From JBPBPI01 sp050954885 (GTDB lineage Bacteria; Pseudomonadota; Alphaproteobacteria; Caedimonadales; Caedimonadaceae), in the NCBI GenBank assembly GCA_050954885.1, contig JBPBPI010000100.1:1-58401 (forward strand): 58,401 bases of DNA, given 5' to 3'. The position numbers and the translations under genes are program-made. The notes under the pieces were generated by a model. The model was not told where the DNA came from, made no database searches, and saw only the letters and a list, made by a program, of their open reading frames with translations. Below are positions 17,545-27,110 of the stretch, piece by piece (the first letter of the stretch is position 1; each line of letters begins with the position of its first letter).

Positions 17545-17680
17545 AGCAAAACTCCTGGTTTTGTGATCTATAAAATGATCACCAACAATAATTTAATAAA
17601 AAAATTTGAAAATTTTAATATCAAGCATCACGATCGTTTATATAAAAAACAAGGATTTGAGGCATACTTACTCTTGATCA

Positions 17681-19366
17681 TTAAGGCACCATTGCTGGTT
17701 TATCTTGGCCTGTGACCAGCAACCGTCGAGCAGCAGCACGGGCTTCTTCGGTGATGCGTTCACCGGCCAACATACGGGCAATTTCTTCTTCACGTTCTTC
17801 GGGTGAAAGAGAGACAACTTTGGTCAATGTTTTTTCGTTATTGATTTGTTTAGACACACGCCAATGAAAATCAGCATAAGACGCCACTTGAGGCGAATGG
17901 GTTACGGTTAATAATTGTAAATGTTGGCCCAGACGAGATAGACGCTCGCCAATGGCCGAGGCAACCGCGCCGCCAACGCCTGTATCAATTTCATCAAAAA
18001 TGAGAAGAGAAACACAACTTTCTTGGGCCAAAATCACTTTAAGTGCCAACATGATACGCGCGCGCTCCCCACCTGAGGCAATTTTTCCAAAAGATCCAAA
18101 GGCCATCCCAGGATTGGTTTGAACTTGAAATTCAATACGGTCAAATCCTTGATCGCCCCACGCACTTTCTTCCAGTTCAACAAATTGAACCTTAAGTGCT
18201 GCTTTATCAAGCTTAAGGGGAGTCAATTCTTGTTTAATGGCGGCTTCCAGATCTTTTGCCACATGATGTCGCCTTTGTCGAAGATTTTGGGCTTTACTAA
18301 TGTAATCTTGACGGGCTTGTTGTAAAGCTTGTTCCAATTTTTGAATGTAATCGCTGCCATGGACCAGATGATCTTGCTCTTGTTGGAACTTTTCTTGTAA
18401 AGGACGCAAATTCTCGACCGTACAAAAATGCTTGCGTGCGACACTACGAAGCGTATGTAAACGGTCATCAATAATTTCAAGGGTTCGGACCTCGCCTTTT
18501 GATCCTCTTAAGACACCACCAACAGACGCTAAAACTTCTTGAATTTCGATGGTGGCGCGATCCAAAGCACCTAAGGCTTCTTTATAAGTGCCACTGGCAA
18601 CTTCGGATACTTTGTCCAAATGACGGTGTGCGGCACCCAACATGCTTTCAATGCCTTTGTCGCCCACAATCAGACTGTAAGTGCTTTGAGCCGCATCCAT
18701 AATTTTAGAATAATGTTGAAAATATTCTCGCTCTTGCAACAGTTTTTCTTCTTCGCCCTCTTTCAATGCCAACGCTTCTAATTCTTGCAAGGCTTGCTGT
18801 AAGAAAGCTTCACGGGCGGCGCGATTGGCCAAATCGGCTTGAGCTTGCTGCAGATTTTGACGGGCTTGCTTATAAATCTGATATTTGTTTTGAACATCAC
18901 CAAGATCAGATCCTAATTGGCCGAAATTGTCTAAATATCGTCGATGAGTGGATGCATTAAGAAGTTGATCAAATTGACCATGGATTTCAACCAACGATTC
19001 ACCCAATTTTTTGAGTAAGGTCAAACTGATGGATTGATCATTCATAAAGGCACGCGATTTACCATCAGCCGTTAAAACACGCCGCAATAAAAGTTCAGAT
19101 CCTTCTAAAGTCAAATCAAGATCTTTTAAAGTTTGGTGAATAGGACTTGCCTCAGACAAATCAAACTCAGCGGTCACTGTTGCCTGAGTCTCACCCGTGC
19201 GAATAAGACTGGGGGAGGCACGCTCGCCCAAAGCCAAACCCAGCGCATCAAGTAAAATAGATTTACCAGCACCCGTCTCACCGGTCAGGACACCCAAACC
19301 TTCTTCAAAATTAAGGTCGAGTTGATCGATCAAAAGCACATTTCGGATCGATAGCCCTCCTAACAT
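17681..19366 (-). CDS. recN: DNA repair protein RecN (SMC-like ATPase)
   Basis: The 561-residue protein has Walker A GETGAGKS (29-36), two long coiled-coil arms (about 150-220 and 290-370, rich in Q, E, A), the ABC signature FGKIASGGERARIMLALKVI and Walker B LLIFDEIDTGVGG. RecN acts early in double-strand break repair and holds DNA ends for RecA. It begins only 3 bases after the bamD stop, an order conserved in alphaproteobacteria. Confidence 0.95.
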   Translation of the reverse strand: MLGGLSIRNVLLIDQLDLNFEEGLGVLTGETGAGKSILLDALGLALGERASPSLIRTGETQATVTAEFDLSEASPIHQTLKDLDLTLEGSELLLRRVLTADGKSRAFMNDQSISLTLLKKLGESLVEIHGQFDQLLNASTHRRYLDNFGQLGSDLGDVQNKYQIYKQARQNLQQAQADLANRAAREAFLQQALQELEALALKEGEEEKLLQEREYFQHYSKIMDAAQSTYSLIVGDKGIESMLGAAHRHLDKVSEVASGTYKEALGALDRATIEIQEVLASVGGVLRGSKGEVRTLEIIDDRLHTLRSVARKHFCTVENLRPLQEKFQQEQDHLVHGSDYIQKLEQALQQARQDYISKAQNLRQRRHHVAKDLEAAIKQELTPLKLDKAALKVQFVELEESAWGDQGFDRIEFQVQTNPGMAFGSFGKIASGGERARIMLALKVILAQESCVSLLIFDEIDTGVGGAVASAIGERLSRLGQHLQLLTVTHSPQVASYADFHWRVSKQINNEKTLTKVVSLSPEEREEEIARMLAGERITEEARAAARRLLVTGQDKPAMVP

Positions 19367-19369
19367 CGT

Positions 19370-20206
19370 CTAGACTTTCTTTTTAGAATTCCAAATACGA
19401 CCAATCCAAGAATCCTGTCCACGAAATTCTTCAGGTCGGAAATCTTGACCTTTCATCAACAAATATGTCTCAGCATACCAAGGATCTGACGGAAAATTAT
19501 GACTAAAGACAGCCGCAGTTGCCCGTGCTTCTTGCTTAAGACCAAGAGCCAAATAGACCTCAACCAACCGGTGAAGGGCCTCTGGAGTATGAACTGTGTC
19601 TTGATAATTTTTAATCACCTCTCGAAAACGGTTCATGGCCGCCACGTAACTTTTACGATCTTGATAAAATCGCCCGACTTCCATTTCTTTACCAGCTCGC
19701 ATGGCGCGCAGTAAAACTAACTTATACTTGGCGTCCTTGGCATAATCGCTTTTGGGAAAACGATTGACTAACTGTTCAAAAGAATCATAAGCCAGTTCTG
19801 TGATTTGTTGATCACGTTCTGTGGGTGAGAGCTGTTCGTAGTAACAAAGTCCTTGAAGATAATAGGCATAAACCACTTCAGGATGAGCAGGATGCAAGGC
19901 GATAAAGGCATCTGCGGCCGCCAATGCTTTTTCATATTTTTGATTTTCATAATGAGCGTAAGCCGCCATTAACTGGGCTTGTGTTGCCCATTCGGAATAA
20001 GGATGTTGACGCTCAACTTCATCAAATATTTTTGCCGCACGTTCATAATTCTTGGCTTTAAGTTCAGATCTGCCGGTACGATACAGCTCTTCAACAGGTC
20101 GGTCTTCGAATTTTTCATCATCACTTGAACAGTTTAATAAAAATAAACTAAGGCTGAGCGCCAGAACAATTTTAATGTTATGTAAAGAAAAATAACTTAG
20201 AAACAC
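19370..20206 (-). CDS. bamD: Outer-membrane protein assembly lipoprotein BamD
   Basis: The 278-residue lipoprotein has a signal peptide ending LLNC (lipobox) and five TPR-like helical pairs beginning VEELYRTGRSELKAKNYERAAKIFDEVE. BamD is the essential lipoprotein of the BAM complex that folds outer-membrane beta-barrels with BamA. The start is a GTG at 20206 preceded by AAAGGA; no in-frame ATG lies before the hydrophobic segment. It is coupled to recN. Confidence 0.94.
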   Translation of the reverse strand: MFLSYFSLHNIKIVLALSLSLFLLNCSSDDEKFEDRPVEELYRTGRSELKAKNYERAAKIFDEVERQHPYSEWATQAQLMAAYAHYENQKYEKALAAADAFIALHPAHPEVVYAYYLQGLCYYEQLSPTERDQQITELAYDSFEQLVNRFPKSDYAKDAKYKLVLLRAMRAGKEMEVGRFYQDRKSYVAAMNRFREVIKNYQDTVHTPEALHRLVEVYLALGLKQEARATAAVFSHNFPSDPWYAETYLLMKGQDFRPEEFRGQDSWIGRIWNSKKKV

Positions 20207-20315
20207 TTGATATATGTCCTTTTATGAAAATAGTAAAATTCTATCGAGTACAAACCTCACCATAAAATACCAAGCCTGAAATTGAAACAAAATATTTTTA
20301 TTCACAAATAAAAAC

Positions 20316-20915
20316 TTATTGTGGATGATTAAATCCACGATTAAAAGCTTCAATTGTCGGTGTTTCTGACGATAAATTTTGGCTTTTCGGGGAAGTATCT
20401 TCCAAAGACAAAGGTAAAGATCCTGTATCCGTCACAGGCAGTTCATGGATAATTCGTCCTTGGCAATTTAAAACCCATATATCGTATACAGGATGCTCAA
20501 GGGCTGAAATTGCAGGAGATGAGGCAAACATCCAACCTGAAAATAGTGCAGAGGGTTTTTCATCAGGTTTCACTTCTTGAATTTCCAAGTAAGCTGTTGA
20601 TTCTGGTGGATCTTCGGGGGGAGACTTTTGACAAAGGCGTGCCGTGATTTCAAGATGACCAAATTTTGCTTTCTGTCCCACAGGTGCCACAATATCTGAA
20701 ATATGTGCGGTCACTTTATTAAGGCCCCGAATCAAAACTTGATCCGTTTGAACGCCACCCGTTAGTTCTTCCTCTTCAGCCTCTTCATTTGTCTCTTCTT
20801 TTGAAACCTCTGGTTTTTTATGATCTGTTACAGACGTAGACTTGGCTTTAAGAAAACCAAGTCCCACGCAAAAACTGATAATTAAACAAATCCGAAAGAT
20901 TTTACAAAAAATCAT
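20316..20915 (-). CDS. DUF2155 domain-containing secreted protein
   Basis: The 199-residue protein has an N-terminal signal segment, an acidic linker (EETNEEAEEEELTGG), then the DUF2155 core: LNKVTAHISDIVAPVGQKA, FGHLEITARLC and FSGWMFASSPAISALEHPVYDIWVLNC. The family is almost restricted to Alphaproteobacteria, where it lies beside mlaD and NDUFA12 as here, but its function is unknown. Its ATG overlaps the mlaD stop. Co-occurrence with Mla suggests an envelope role (inference). Confidence 0.85.
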   Translation of the reverse strand: MIFCKIFRICLIISFCVGLGFLKAKSTSVTDHKKPEVSKEETNEEAEEEELTGGVQTDQVLIRGLNKVTAHISDIVAPVGQKAKFGHLEITARLCQKSPPEDPPESTAYLEIQEVKPDEKPSALFSGWMFASSPAISALEHPVYDIWVLNCQGRIIHELPVTDTGSLPLSLEDTSPKSQNLSSETPTIEAFNRGFNHPQ

Positions 20916-21412
20916 GAATGCTTTGGCTCTTTTGCAACCTCAGCCTCAGCCTCTTCTTTTTTCTTATCTTTAGCGTTGAAAATAAGTTGACCAATCATGC
21001 CTTCTATACTGACAGAAGATTGCGTGTTTTCAATATGATCGCCTGGTTTTAAAAAGTTTGTGTCATCCCCCCCTGGCACAATCGCTAAATACTTGCCACC
21101 CATGATACCATCACTGACAATTTCAGCCGATGAATCATCAGGAATGCGCAAATCTTTATCAACTTCAAACCTTAATTCAGCCAAAAAAGTTTTTGGCTCA
21201 AGGGTCATTTCTCGAATTGTCCCAATTTTGACGCCACTCATGCGCACATCGCCGCCGATCACCACCCCATCAACTCGGTCAAATTTTGCAAAATAACTAA
21301 CACGACTATTTTTCGTTTGATATCCACTATTGGTATAAGCAAAGGTCAGAAAAAAGCCTGCAATCACGAGGACCACCGTTCCCATAACGGCTTCAATAAC
21401 ATTTTTACGCAT
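20912..21412 (-). CDS. mlaD: MlaD-type MCE-domain phospholipid transport protein
   Basis: The 166-residue protein has an N-terminal transmembrane anchor (VMGTVVLVIAGFFLTFAY), then one MCE domain (YFAKFDRVDGVVIGGDVRMSG, IPDDSSAEIVSDGIMGGKYL) and a charged C-terminal tail. MlaD hexamers gate phospholipid transport between the inner membrane and periplasmic MlaC. The transporter subunits (mlaE, mlaF) are not in the window. It overlaps the DUF2155 gene by 4 bases. Confidence 0.92.
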   Translation of the reverse strand: MRKNVIEAVMGTVVLVIAGFFLTFAYTNSGYQTKNSRVSYFAKFDRVDGVVIGGDVRMSGVKIGTIREMTLEPKTFLAELRFEVDKDLRIPDDSSAEIVSDGIMGGKYLAIVPGGDDTNFLKPGDHIENTQSSVSIEGMIGQLIFNAKDKKKEEAEAEVAKEPKHS

Positions 21413-21457
21413 ATTTAATCCTTAAATTTTATGTCTAGTTACCATGTTTAAATCTTT

Positions 21458-21826
21458 TTACGAAGGTTTCCAAGGCTGATAACTTTTCGTGGTCGATTTT
21501 TTTGATTTTTCTTTGGAAATATGGCCATCTGGTTTATAAGCCAGCGGCGTTCCGGTTAAATTTGGCAAGTGAGGTTTTTGCCAACTTTTATTTAATTGTA
21601 TATCCAAGGATGCCTCGAGCATATGATGAAGCCAGCCAAACCATTCAGCAGGGACTTGAGATCCTTCCATAAGATTTTTGTAAATAACCCAACGTCGCGG
21701 CGTTCGCCTACTTCTTTTTGTCCAGAATCGTTCTTGATAATATTTGTTCCCCTCTTGATCTTGTCCTATAAAATTTCCCTTAAGACAAGTAAAGATCTTC
21801 ATTCCCCAATGTTGTGCATAAACCAT
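21458..21826 (-). CDS. NADH:ubiquinone oxidoreductase subunit NDUFA12 (B17.2) homologue
   Basis: This protein of 122 residues from the ATG at 21826 (125 from an upstream GTG at 21835) carries the family pattern: GNFIGQDQEGNKYYQER, RRWVIYKN and the PAEWFGWLHHMLE block, then PNLTGTPLAYKPDG. It is an accessory subunit of respiratory complex I found in mitochondria and Alphaproteobacteria, a useful lineage marker. AGAAG precedes the ATG at a suitable distance. It lies 45 bases upstream of mlaD and diverges from rimP. Confidence 0.9.
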   Translation of the reverse strand: MVYAQHWGMKIFTCLKGNFIGQDQEGNKYYQERFWTKRSRRTPRRWVIYKNLMEGSQVPAEWFGWLHHMLEASLDIQLNKSWQKPHLPNLTGTPLAYKPDGHISKEKSKKSTTKSYQPWKPS

Positions 21827-21955
21827 CTTTATCACTTCTCAGATATCTGTTTTGTCTTAAGATAAACGTTTTATAAGAAAATCACCAAGAAAAAACTTGA
21901 TTTCATCCTTAAAAAGCTCTATTTCAATAAATAACTTATAAATGATATTCTCTTT

Positions 21956-21985
21956 AAAAAGAGGTGAGCTTTTGCTCGCCTTTTT
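21956..21985 (+). promoter_or_regulatory. Terminator-like leader hairpin before rimP
   Basis: A GC-containing stem (GGTGAGC 21963-21969 with GCTCGCC 21974-21980, one G-U pair) has a TTTT loop and is extended by A-T pairs into a run of T. It is a textbook intrinsic terminator, yet it stands 28 bases before the rimP start with no gene ending upstream in this direction. It is therefore a candidate attenuator or leader controlling rimP-nusA-infB-rbfA, comparable to the rimP leader hairpins known from other alphaproteobacteria. Confidence 0.6.
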
Positions 21986-22013
21986 GCTTAGAAAGAAGAT
22001 TTTAATCGAAATT

Positions 22014-22478
22014 ATGGATTTAAAAATAAAACTTGAGCAACTTTTTCTTCCGATTTTACATCAACGGGGACTCGATCTCGTTCGCGTGCAAATTTCAGGT
22101 CAGCAACGGCCGACCTTGCAAGTGATGATTGAACGTCTTGATAATGAAGCTGTATCTATGGAAGATTGTGTGGGGACAAGTCGTGAAATTTCTGCTTTGA
22201 TGGATGTTGAAGATCCTATTCAAAGTTCTTATAGACTTGAAGTGACATCACCGGGCCTTGACAGGCCTTTGATGAAAGCCAAAGATTTTCAAAGGTTTTT
22301 AGATCACGAGATTAAGTTTCAACTTTTAGAATTGAAAGAGGGACGAAAAAGATTTCAAGGATTTCTTGAAAAAGCAGATGATCAAGGTATTGCAGTGCGA
22401 ATTACAGATAAAGAAGATCTTGTTTTAACATTTAATTATGATGAAATAAAACAAGCAAATCTTGTCGCTGTATTTTAA
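22014..22478 (+). CDS. rimP: Ribosome maturation factor RimP
   Basis: From the ATG at 22014 (MDLKIKLEQLFLPIL) the protein is 154 residues, the usual size. The RimP pattern RGLDLVRVQISGQQRP, then VTSPGLDRPL and the C-terminal SH3-like domain are present. The frame also opens at 21942, but those extra codons lie in the leader hairpin. RimP helps 30S maturation. It leads the classic rimP-nusA-infB-rbfA operon, with 65 bases to nusA. Confidence 0.93.
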   Translation: MDLKIKLEQLFLPILHQRGLDLVRVQISGQQRPTLQVMIERLDNEAVSMEDCVGTSREISALMDVEDPIQSSYRLEVTSPGLDRPLMKAKDFQRFLDHEIKFQLLELKEGRKRFQGFLEKADDQGIAVRITDKEDLVLTFNYDEIKQANLVAVF

Positions 22479-22543
22479 ATAAGTACTTAAGATATTGTAT
22501 ATTCGATTTAAAATAATTTAAAGTCAATCTGAGGTAGAAAATA

Positions 22544-24079
22544 ATGACAACAATGACCAGCGGAACGATTCGGACAGAACTTTTAGGTGTAGCAGATGCT
22601 GTGGCACGTGAAAAAGGGATTGATCGCGAAGAAATTATCGAAGCGATGGAAATTGCCATTCAAAAAGCAAGTCGTGCCCATTATGGTATGGAGCGCGATA
22701 TTCGTGCCATTATCGATCGTAAAACTGGTGAAATTAGCTTATTTTCCTATCGAGAAATTGTCGAAGATGTTGACAATGAAGTGACTCAACTTTCTTTAGA
22801 AGAAGCGCAATCTCTTGACCTGAACCTTAATTTAGGTGACTTCAAAAAAGATCCTCTACCCCCAATTGATTTGGGACGTGTGGCGGCTCAAACAGCAAAA
22901 CAAGTCATTTTTCAGCGTGTGCGCGATGCTGAACGTCAACGTCAGTTTGATGAGTATAAAAATCGCATGGGTGAAGTGATCAATGCCCAAGTGAAACGGG
23001 TTGAATTTGGCAATGTTATTGTTGAATTAGGACAATCCGAAGCTTTACTTGCCCGCGATCAACTCATTTTACGAGAAAGCTTTCGCTCAGGGGATCGCGT
23101 ACGGGCCTATATTATGGACGTGCGGCAAGAACCTAGAGGGCCTCAAGTCTTTCTCTCCCGTATTCACCCGGGGTTTATGGCAAAATTATTTACCCAAGAA
23201 GTGCCAGAAATTTATGAAGGCGTGATTGAGCTTAAATCTGTGGCGCGTGATCCTGGTAGTCGTGCAAAAATAGCTGTATATGCTGCAGATAAAGGATTAG
23301 ACCCAGTTGGTGCTTGTGTAGGTATGCGTGGTAGCCGTGTTCAAGCCGTGACGGCTGAATTACAAGGTGAAAAAGTCGATATTATTCCTTGGTCGGCAAA
23401 TCCTGCAGTTTTTGTGGTTAACGCTTTGGTGCCTGCTGAGGCGTCAAAGGTTGTGTTAGATGAAGAAACACATCGTGTTGAAGTTGTGGTTCCTGATGAT
23501 CAACTTAGCTTGGCCATCGGCAGACGTGGCCAGAATGTTCGCCTAGCAAGCCTTTTAACAGGATGGAACATTGATGTAGTGTCAGAATCCAATGAAATGA
23601 ACCGTCGTAATGCTGAAATTAAGGGCCGTTCAAATCTTTTCGTTGAAGCTTTGGACGTTGATGAAGTTTTGGCTCATCTTCTGGTAACCGAAGGGTTTAC
23701 CACAGTTGAAGAAGTGGCTTATATTGCGCTAGAAGATTTAATGGCCATTGAAGGTTTTGAAGAAGAACTTGCCAACGAGCTAAAGACAAGAGCTAAAAAC
23801 TATTTAGACAAACAAGATATTGAATTTACGCAAACTTTTGAAAGTTTGGGTGTGGAACAAGCGTTAATTGAACTGCCAGGACTCACGCCAAAAAGATTGG
23901 CTCTTCTGGGCAAAAAGAACATTAAATCTTTAGATGATTTTGCAGATCTCGCCAGCGATGAGGTTTTAGAAATATTACCCGATTTAAGTGAAGATGAAGC
24001 CAATCAAATGATTCTTCAAGCGCGTCAACATTGGTTTAAAGAAGATACTGAAGATAAAAACAAAGATTTTAAGAATTGA
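22544..24079 (+). CDS. nusA: Transcription termination/antitermination factor NusA
   Basis: The 511-residue protein has the N-terminal RNAP-binding domain, S1 domain (YEGVIELKSVARDPG), two KH domains (GMRGSRVQAVTAELQGEKVDII, then LAIGRRGQNVRLASLLTGW) and two C-terminal acidic repeats (NLFVEALDVDEVLAHLLV; LEILPDLSEDEANQMI). The ylxR/DUF448 gene that often sits between nusA and infB in alphaproteobacteria is missing. A TGAGG site precedes the ATG. Confidence 0.96.
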   Translation: MTTMTSGTIRTELLGVADAVAREKGIDREEIIEAMEIAIQKASRAHYGMERDIRAIIDRKTGEISLFSYREIVEDVDNEVTQLSLEEAQSLDLNLNLGDFKKDPLPPIDLGRVAAQTAKQVIFQRVRDAERQRQFDEYKNRMGEVINAQVKRVEFGNVIVELGQSEALLARDQLILRESFRSGDRVRAYIMDVRQEPRGPQVFLSRIHPGFMAKLFTQEVPEIYEGVIELKSVARDPGSRAKIAVYAADKGLDPVGACVGMRGSRVQAVTAELQGEKVDIIPWSANPAVFVVNALVPAEASKVVLDEETHRVEVVVPDDQLSLAIGRRGQNVRLASLLTGWNIDVVSESNEMNRRNAEIKGRSNLFVEALDVDEVLAHLLVTEGFTTVEEVAYIALEDLMAIEGFEEELANELKTRAKNYLDKQDIEFTQTFESLGVEQALIELPGLTPKRLALLGKKNIKSLDDFADLASDEVLEILPDLSEDEANQMILQARQHWFKEDTEDKNKDFKN

Positions 24080-24128
24080 TACTTAAATTAAGATTTAAGA
24101 ATCCATGTCAAGAGAAAGACAAAGCGAT

Positions 24129-26669
24129 ATGGCTGATACCGAAGATAAAAATGAAAAGAAAACCTTAAGTCTTTCTTCTGGAAAGTTAGGTCTGAAGAAG
24201 CCTGGGGACAATGCTGCTCAAATTCGGCAGAGTTTTTCTCATGGAAGGTCCAAAGCAGTTGAGGTTGAAGTTAAACGCAAACGAATTATGGAGCGTCAGC
24301 CCGATCGAAACTTCTCAAAAAAACCGTCAACAGGACCTCAAGGCCTTTCAGAAGTTGAATGGGAATCTCGCCTCAGAGCTGTTCAACATGCGTTAAAGAC
24401 AGCGTCTGAAGTTGAAGCTCAATTAAAACGCGAAAAAGAAGAACGCACCTATCTTGAAAATTTTCGTCTAGCCGAAATTGAAAAAGACAAACAAAGACTT
24501 GAAGAAGAACGTTTGGCTTTAATTGAAGAGGAAGCCCGAAAAGCAGCCTTAAGAGCACCTGCACCTTTACCAGAGCCAGAAATTGCAACACCGGATCCTG
24601 TCATCACAACATCAGAGCCTGTTTATGCATCAAAGCCCCTAGATGGAAAAGCTAAGAATTCATCTTCTATCGCCAATGAAGACGAGGAAGAAGAAAAGCA
24701 ACATCGTGACAAAAGAGGCATTAAATCGCCCACACGTAAAGCAGGTGGTGATACAGAACGTGGTCGTCATGATATTCGTCAAAAACTTCATGGTATGTCT
24801 GTTAAAGATTTATTGACGACAAATGAAGAGGGAGACCAAGGTCGCCGCTATGGCTCTAGACGTCATAAAGATCGGTCACGTAAAAAACACGAAGCGCCTG
24901 AGCAAAAACAAATCACACGCGATGTCATCATTCCAGACGTCATTTCAGTTCAAGAACTTGCCAATCGTATGGCTGTTCGCGGGGCTGAAGTGGTTAAAAA
25001 ATTGATGAGCATGGGCGTGATGGTGACCATTACGCAAAATATTGATGCGGATACAGCCGAATTAATTGTGGGTAAATTTGGTCACATATCAAAACGTGTG
25101 TCAGCATCCGATGTTGAACAAGGTATCCAAGGATCACAAGATCTTGACACAGATATGATCGTCCGTCCCCCCGTGGTGACCGTCATGGGACACGTGGATC
25201 ATGGTAAGACATCCCTTCTAGATGCTATTCGAAAAACAGACGTGGTAGCAGGCGAAGCCGGTGGTATCACGCAACATATTGGTGCCTATCAAGTGACCAT
25301 GGCAAGTGGTGCCAAAATTACGTTTATTGACACACCTGGTCACGCTGCTTTCACAGATATGCGGGCGCGCGGTGCCAATGTCACTGACTTGGTCATTTTA
25401 GTCGTAGCTGCCGATGATGGCATTATGGAACAAACTGTCGAAGCCATTCATCATGCACGTGCCGCCAAAGTACCGGTCATTATTGCCATCAATAAAATTG
25501 ATAAACCTCACGCCAATGCAGATCGCGTTCGTCAAATGCTCTTGCAACATGAAATTGTGGTCGAACAAATGGGTGGTGATATTATGAGTGTTGACGTTTC
25601 TGCCAAAGCGGGAACCAATATTGATAAACTAGAAGAAGCCATTTTATTGCAAGCTGAAGTCATGGGACTCATGGCCAATCCTCATCGCGCGGCAGATGGT
25701 GTGATTATTGAAGCGAAATTAGAACGCGGTCGTGGGCCTGTGGCAACTGTTTTGGTTCAACGCGGCACCTTAAAAGTTGGCGATATTTTTGTGGCGGGAA
25801 GCCAGGGCGGACGTGTCCGTGCCCTTGTGGACGATAAAGGCAAAAATTTAAAAGAGGCTCTTCCTGCACAACCGGTTGAAGTGATTGGCTTTACTGGCAC
25901 ACCTTCCCCAGGGGATGACTTTATTGTGGTTGAATCAGAATCCCGGGCACGAGAAATTGCAGAATTCCGGGCGCAACGTCAGAAAAATAAATTGTCAGAG
26001 ACCACGGGTCGCGGCACCTTTGAACAGCTGTTGACTCAAGCCCAAGGTAATAAAAAAGAATTGGCTATTGTCATTAAATCTGATGTTCAAGGATCTTTGG
26101 AGGCAATTTTATCTAGCTTTCAAAAGCTTTCAACCTCAGAAGTTGCGGTCAAAATTTTATATGCGGGCGTAGGTGGTATCAGCGAAAGCGATGTGGTGTT
26201 GGCCAAAGCATCCAATGCTATGGTGATTGGATTTAACGTTCGTGCCAATCCTCAAGCACGGGATTTAGCAAGCCAATCTAGCCTTGAGATTCGTTACTAT
26301 TCGATCATTTATAACATCATTGACGATGTTAAAGCGATTATGGGCGGCCTTCTCTCACCCACGCTTCATGAACTTTTCCTTGGCAATGCTGAAATTCGTC
26401 AAGTCTTCAATATTACCAAAGTTGGTAAAATTGCCGGCTGTTATATCACCGAAGGCACGGTCAAACGTGGCGCCAAAGTCCGTCTGTTACGTGACAACGT
26501 GGTGATTCATGAAGGCAGTTTGAAAACCTTGAAACGGATCAAAGACGAAGTTCGCGAAGTCAAAGAAGGTTATGAATGTGGTATGGCCTTTGAAAATTAT
26601 CAAGATATTCGTGAAAAAGATATTATTGAATGTTTTGAAATTCAAGAAATTGCCCGTGTGTTAGCCTAA
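24129..26669 (+). CDS. infB: Translation initiation factor IF-2
   Basis: The start chosen at 24129 (MADTEDKNEKKTLSLSSGKL) matches the usual alphaproteobacterial IF-2 start; the frame also opens at an ATG at 24105, adding 8 residues. The protein has an alpha-helical, charged N-terminal region (about 60-260), the IF2 associated domain, then the GTPase domain (GHVDHGKTS, DTPGH, NKID) and domains II-IV. IF-2 brings formyl-Met-tRNA to the 30S subunit. It begins 25-49 bases after nusA. Confidence 0.96.
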   Translation: MADTEDKNEKKTLSLSSGKLGLKKPGDNAAQIRQSFSHGRSKAVEVEVKRKRIMERQPDRNFSKKPSTGPQGLSEVEWESRLRAVQHALKTASEVEAQLKREKEERTYLENFRLAEIEKDKQRLEEERLALIEEEARKAALRAPAPLPEPEIATPDPVITTSEPVYASKPLDGKAKNSSSIANEDEEEEKQHRDKRGIKSPTRKAGGDTERGRHDIRQKLHGMSVKDLLTTNEEGDQGRRYGSRRHKDRSRKKHEAPEQKQITRDVIIPDVISVQELANRMAVRGAEVVKKLMSMGVMVTITQNIDADTAELIVGKFGHISKRVSASDVEQGIQGSQDLDTDMIVRPPVVTVMGHVDHGKTSLLDAIRKTDVVAGEAGGITQHIGAYQVTMASGAKITFIDTPGHAAFTDMRARGANVTDLVILVVAADDGIMEQTVEAIHHARAAKVPVIIAINKIDKPHANADRVRQMLLQHEIVVEQMGGDIMSVDVSAKAGTNIDKLEEAILLQAEVMGLMANPHRAADGVIIEAKLERGRGPVATVLVQRGTLKVGDIFVAGSQGGRVRALVDDKGKNLKEALPAQPVEVIGFTGTPSPGDDFIVVESESRAREIAEFRAQRQKNKLSETTGRGTFEQLLTQAQGNKKELAIVIKSDVQGSLEAILSSFQKLSTSEVAVKILYAGVGGISESDVVLAKASNAMVIGFNVRANPQARDLASQSSLEIRYYSIIYNIIDDVKAIMGGLLSPTLHELFLGNAEIRQVFNITKVGKIAGCYITEGTVKRGAKVRLLRDNVVIHEGSLKTLKRIKDEVREVKEGYECGMAFENYQDIREKDIIECFEIQEIARVLA

Positions 26670-26703
26670 ATGCTAACACATCACTTAGAAAAAAGATGAA
26701 ATT

Positions 26704-27093
26704 ATGGCACGAACAAAACATAAAGTACCTTCTCAACGACAATTGATGGTGGCCGAAGATATTCGTCATATTTTGGCCAATGTCATGATCAAGTCTCACT
26801 ATTTAGATATGGCTTTGGTTAAATCTCAAGTGACAGTGACTGAAGTTCAAATCACGCCAGATTTAAAATCTGCCAAGGTTTATGTTTTGCCGCCCTCGGG
26901 CAGCAACCCTCAAGAGATTATTAAATCTTTAAACAATGCCTCTTCTTTCTATCGATCTGAGGTTGCTAAACAAGTGACCACAAAATATACACCGTCTTTA
27001 AAATTTTATTTTGATGAAACTTTTGAGGAAGCCTCTCGAATTGAGAATTTATTACGCTCTGACCATGTCAAACAGGATTTAGAACATTCTTAA
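26704..27093 (+). CDS. rbfA: 30S ribosome-binding factor RbfA
   Basis: The 129-residue protein has the RbfA pattern: SQRQLMVAEDIRHILA at the start, VTVTEVQITPDLKSAKVYVLP, and the C-terminal KFYFDETFEEASRIENLL. It matures the 16S rRNA 5' end and is cold-induced in many bacteria. It closes the rimP-nusA-infB-rbfA operon. truB/rpsO/pnp, which often follow, are replaced by decayed genes. Confidence 0.95.
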   Translation: MARTKHKVPSQRQLMVAEDIRHILANVMIKSHYLDMALVKSQVTVTEVQITPDLKSAKVYVLPPSGSNPQEIIKSLNNASSFYRSEVAKQVTTKYTPSLKFYFDETFEEASRIENLLRSDHVKQDLEHS

Positions 27094-27110
27094 AGAGAAA
27101 TGAATTAAAT

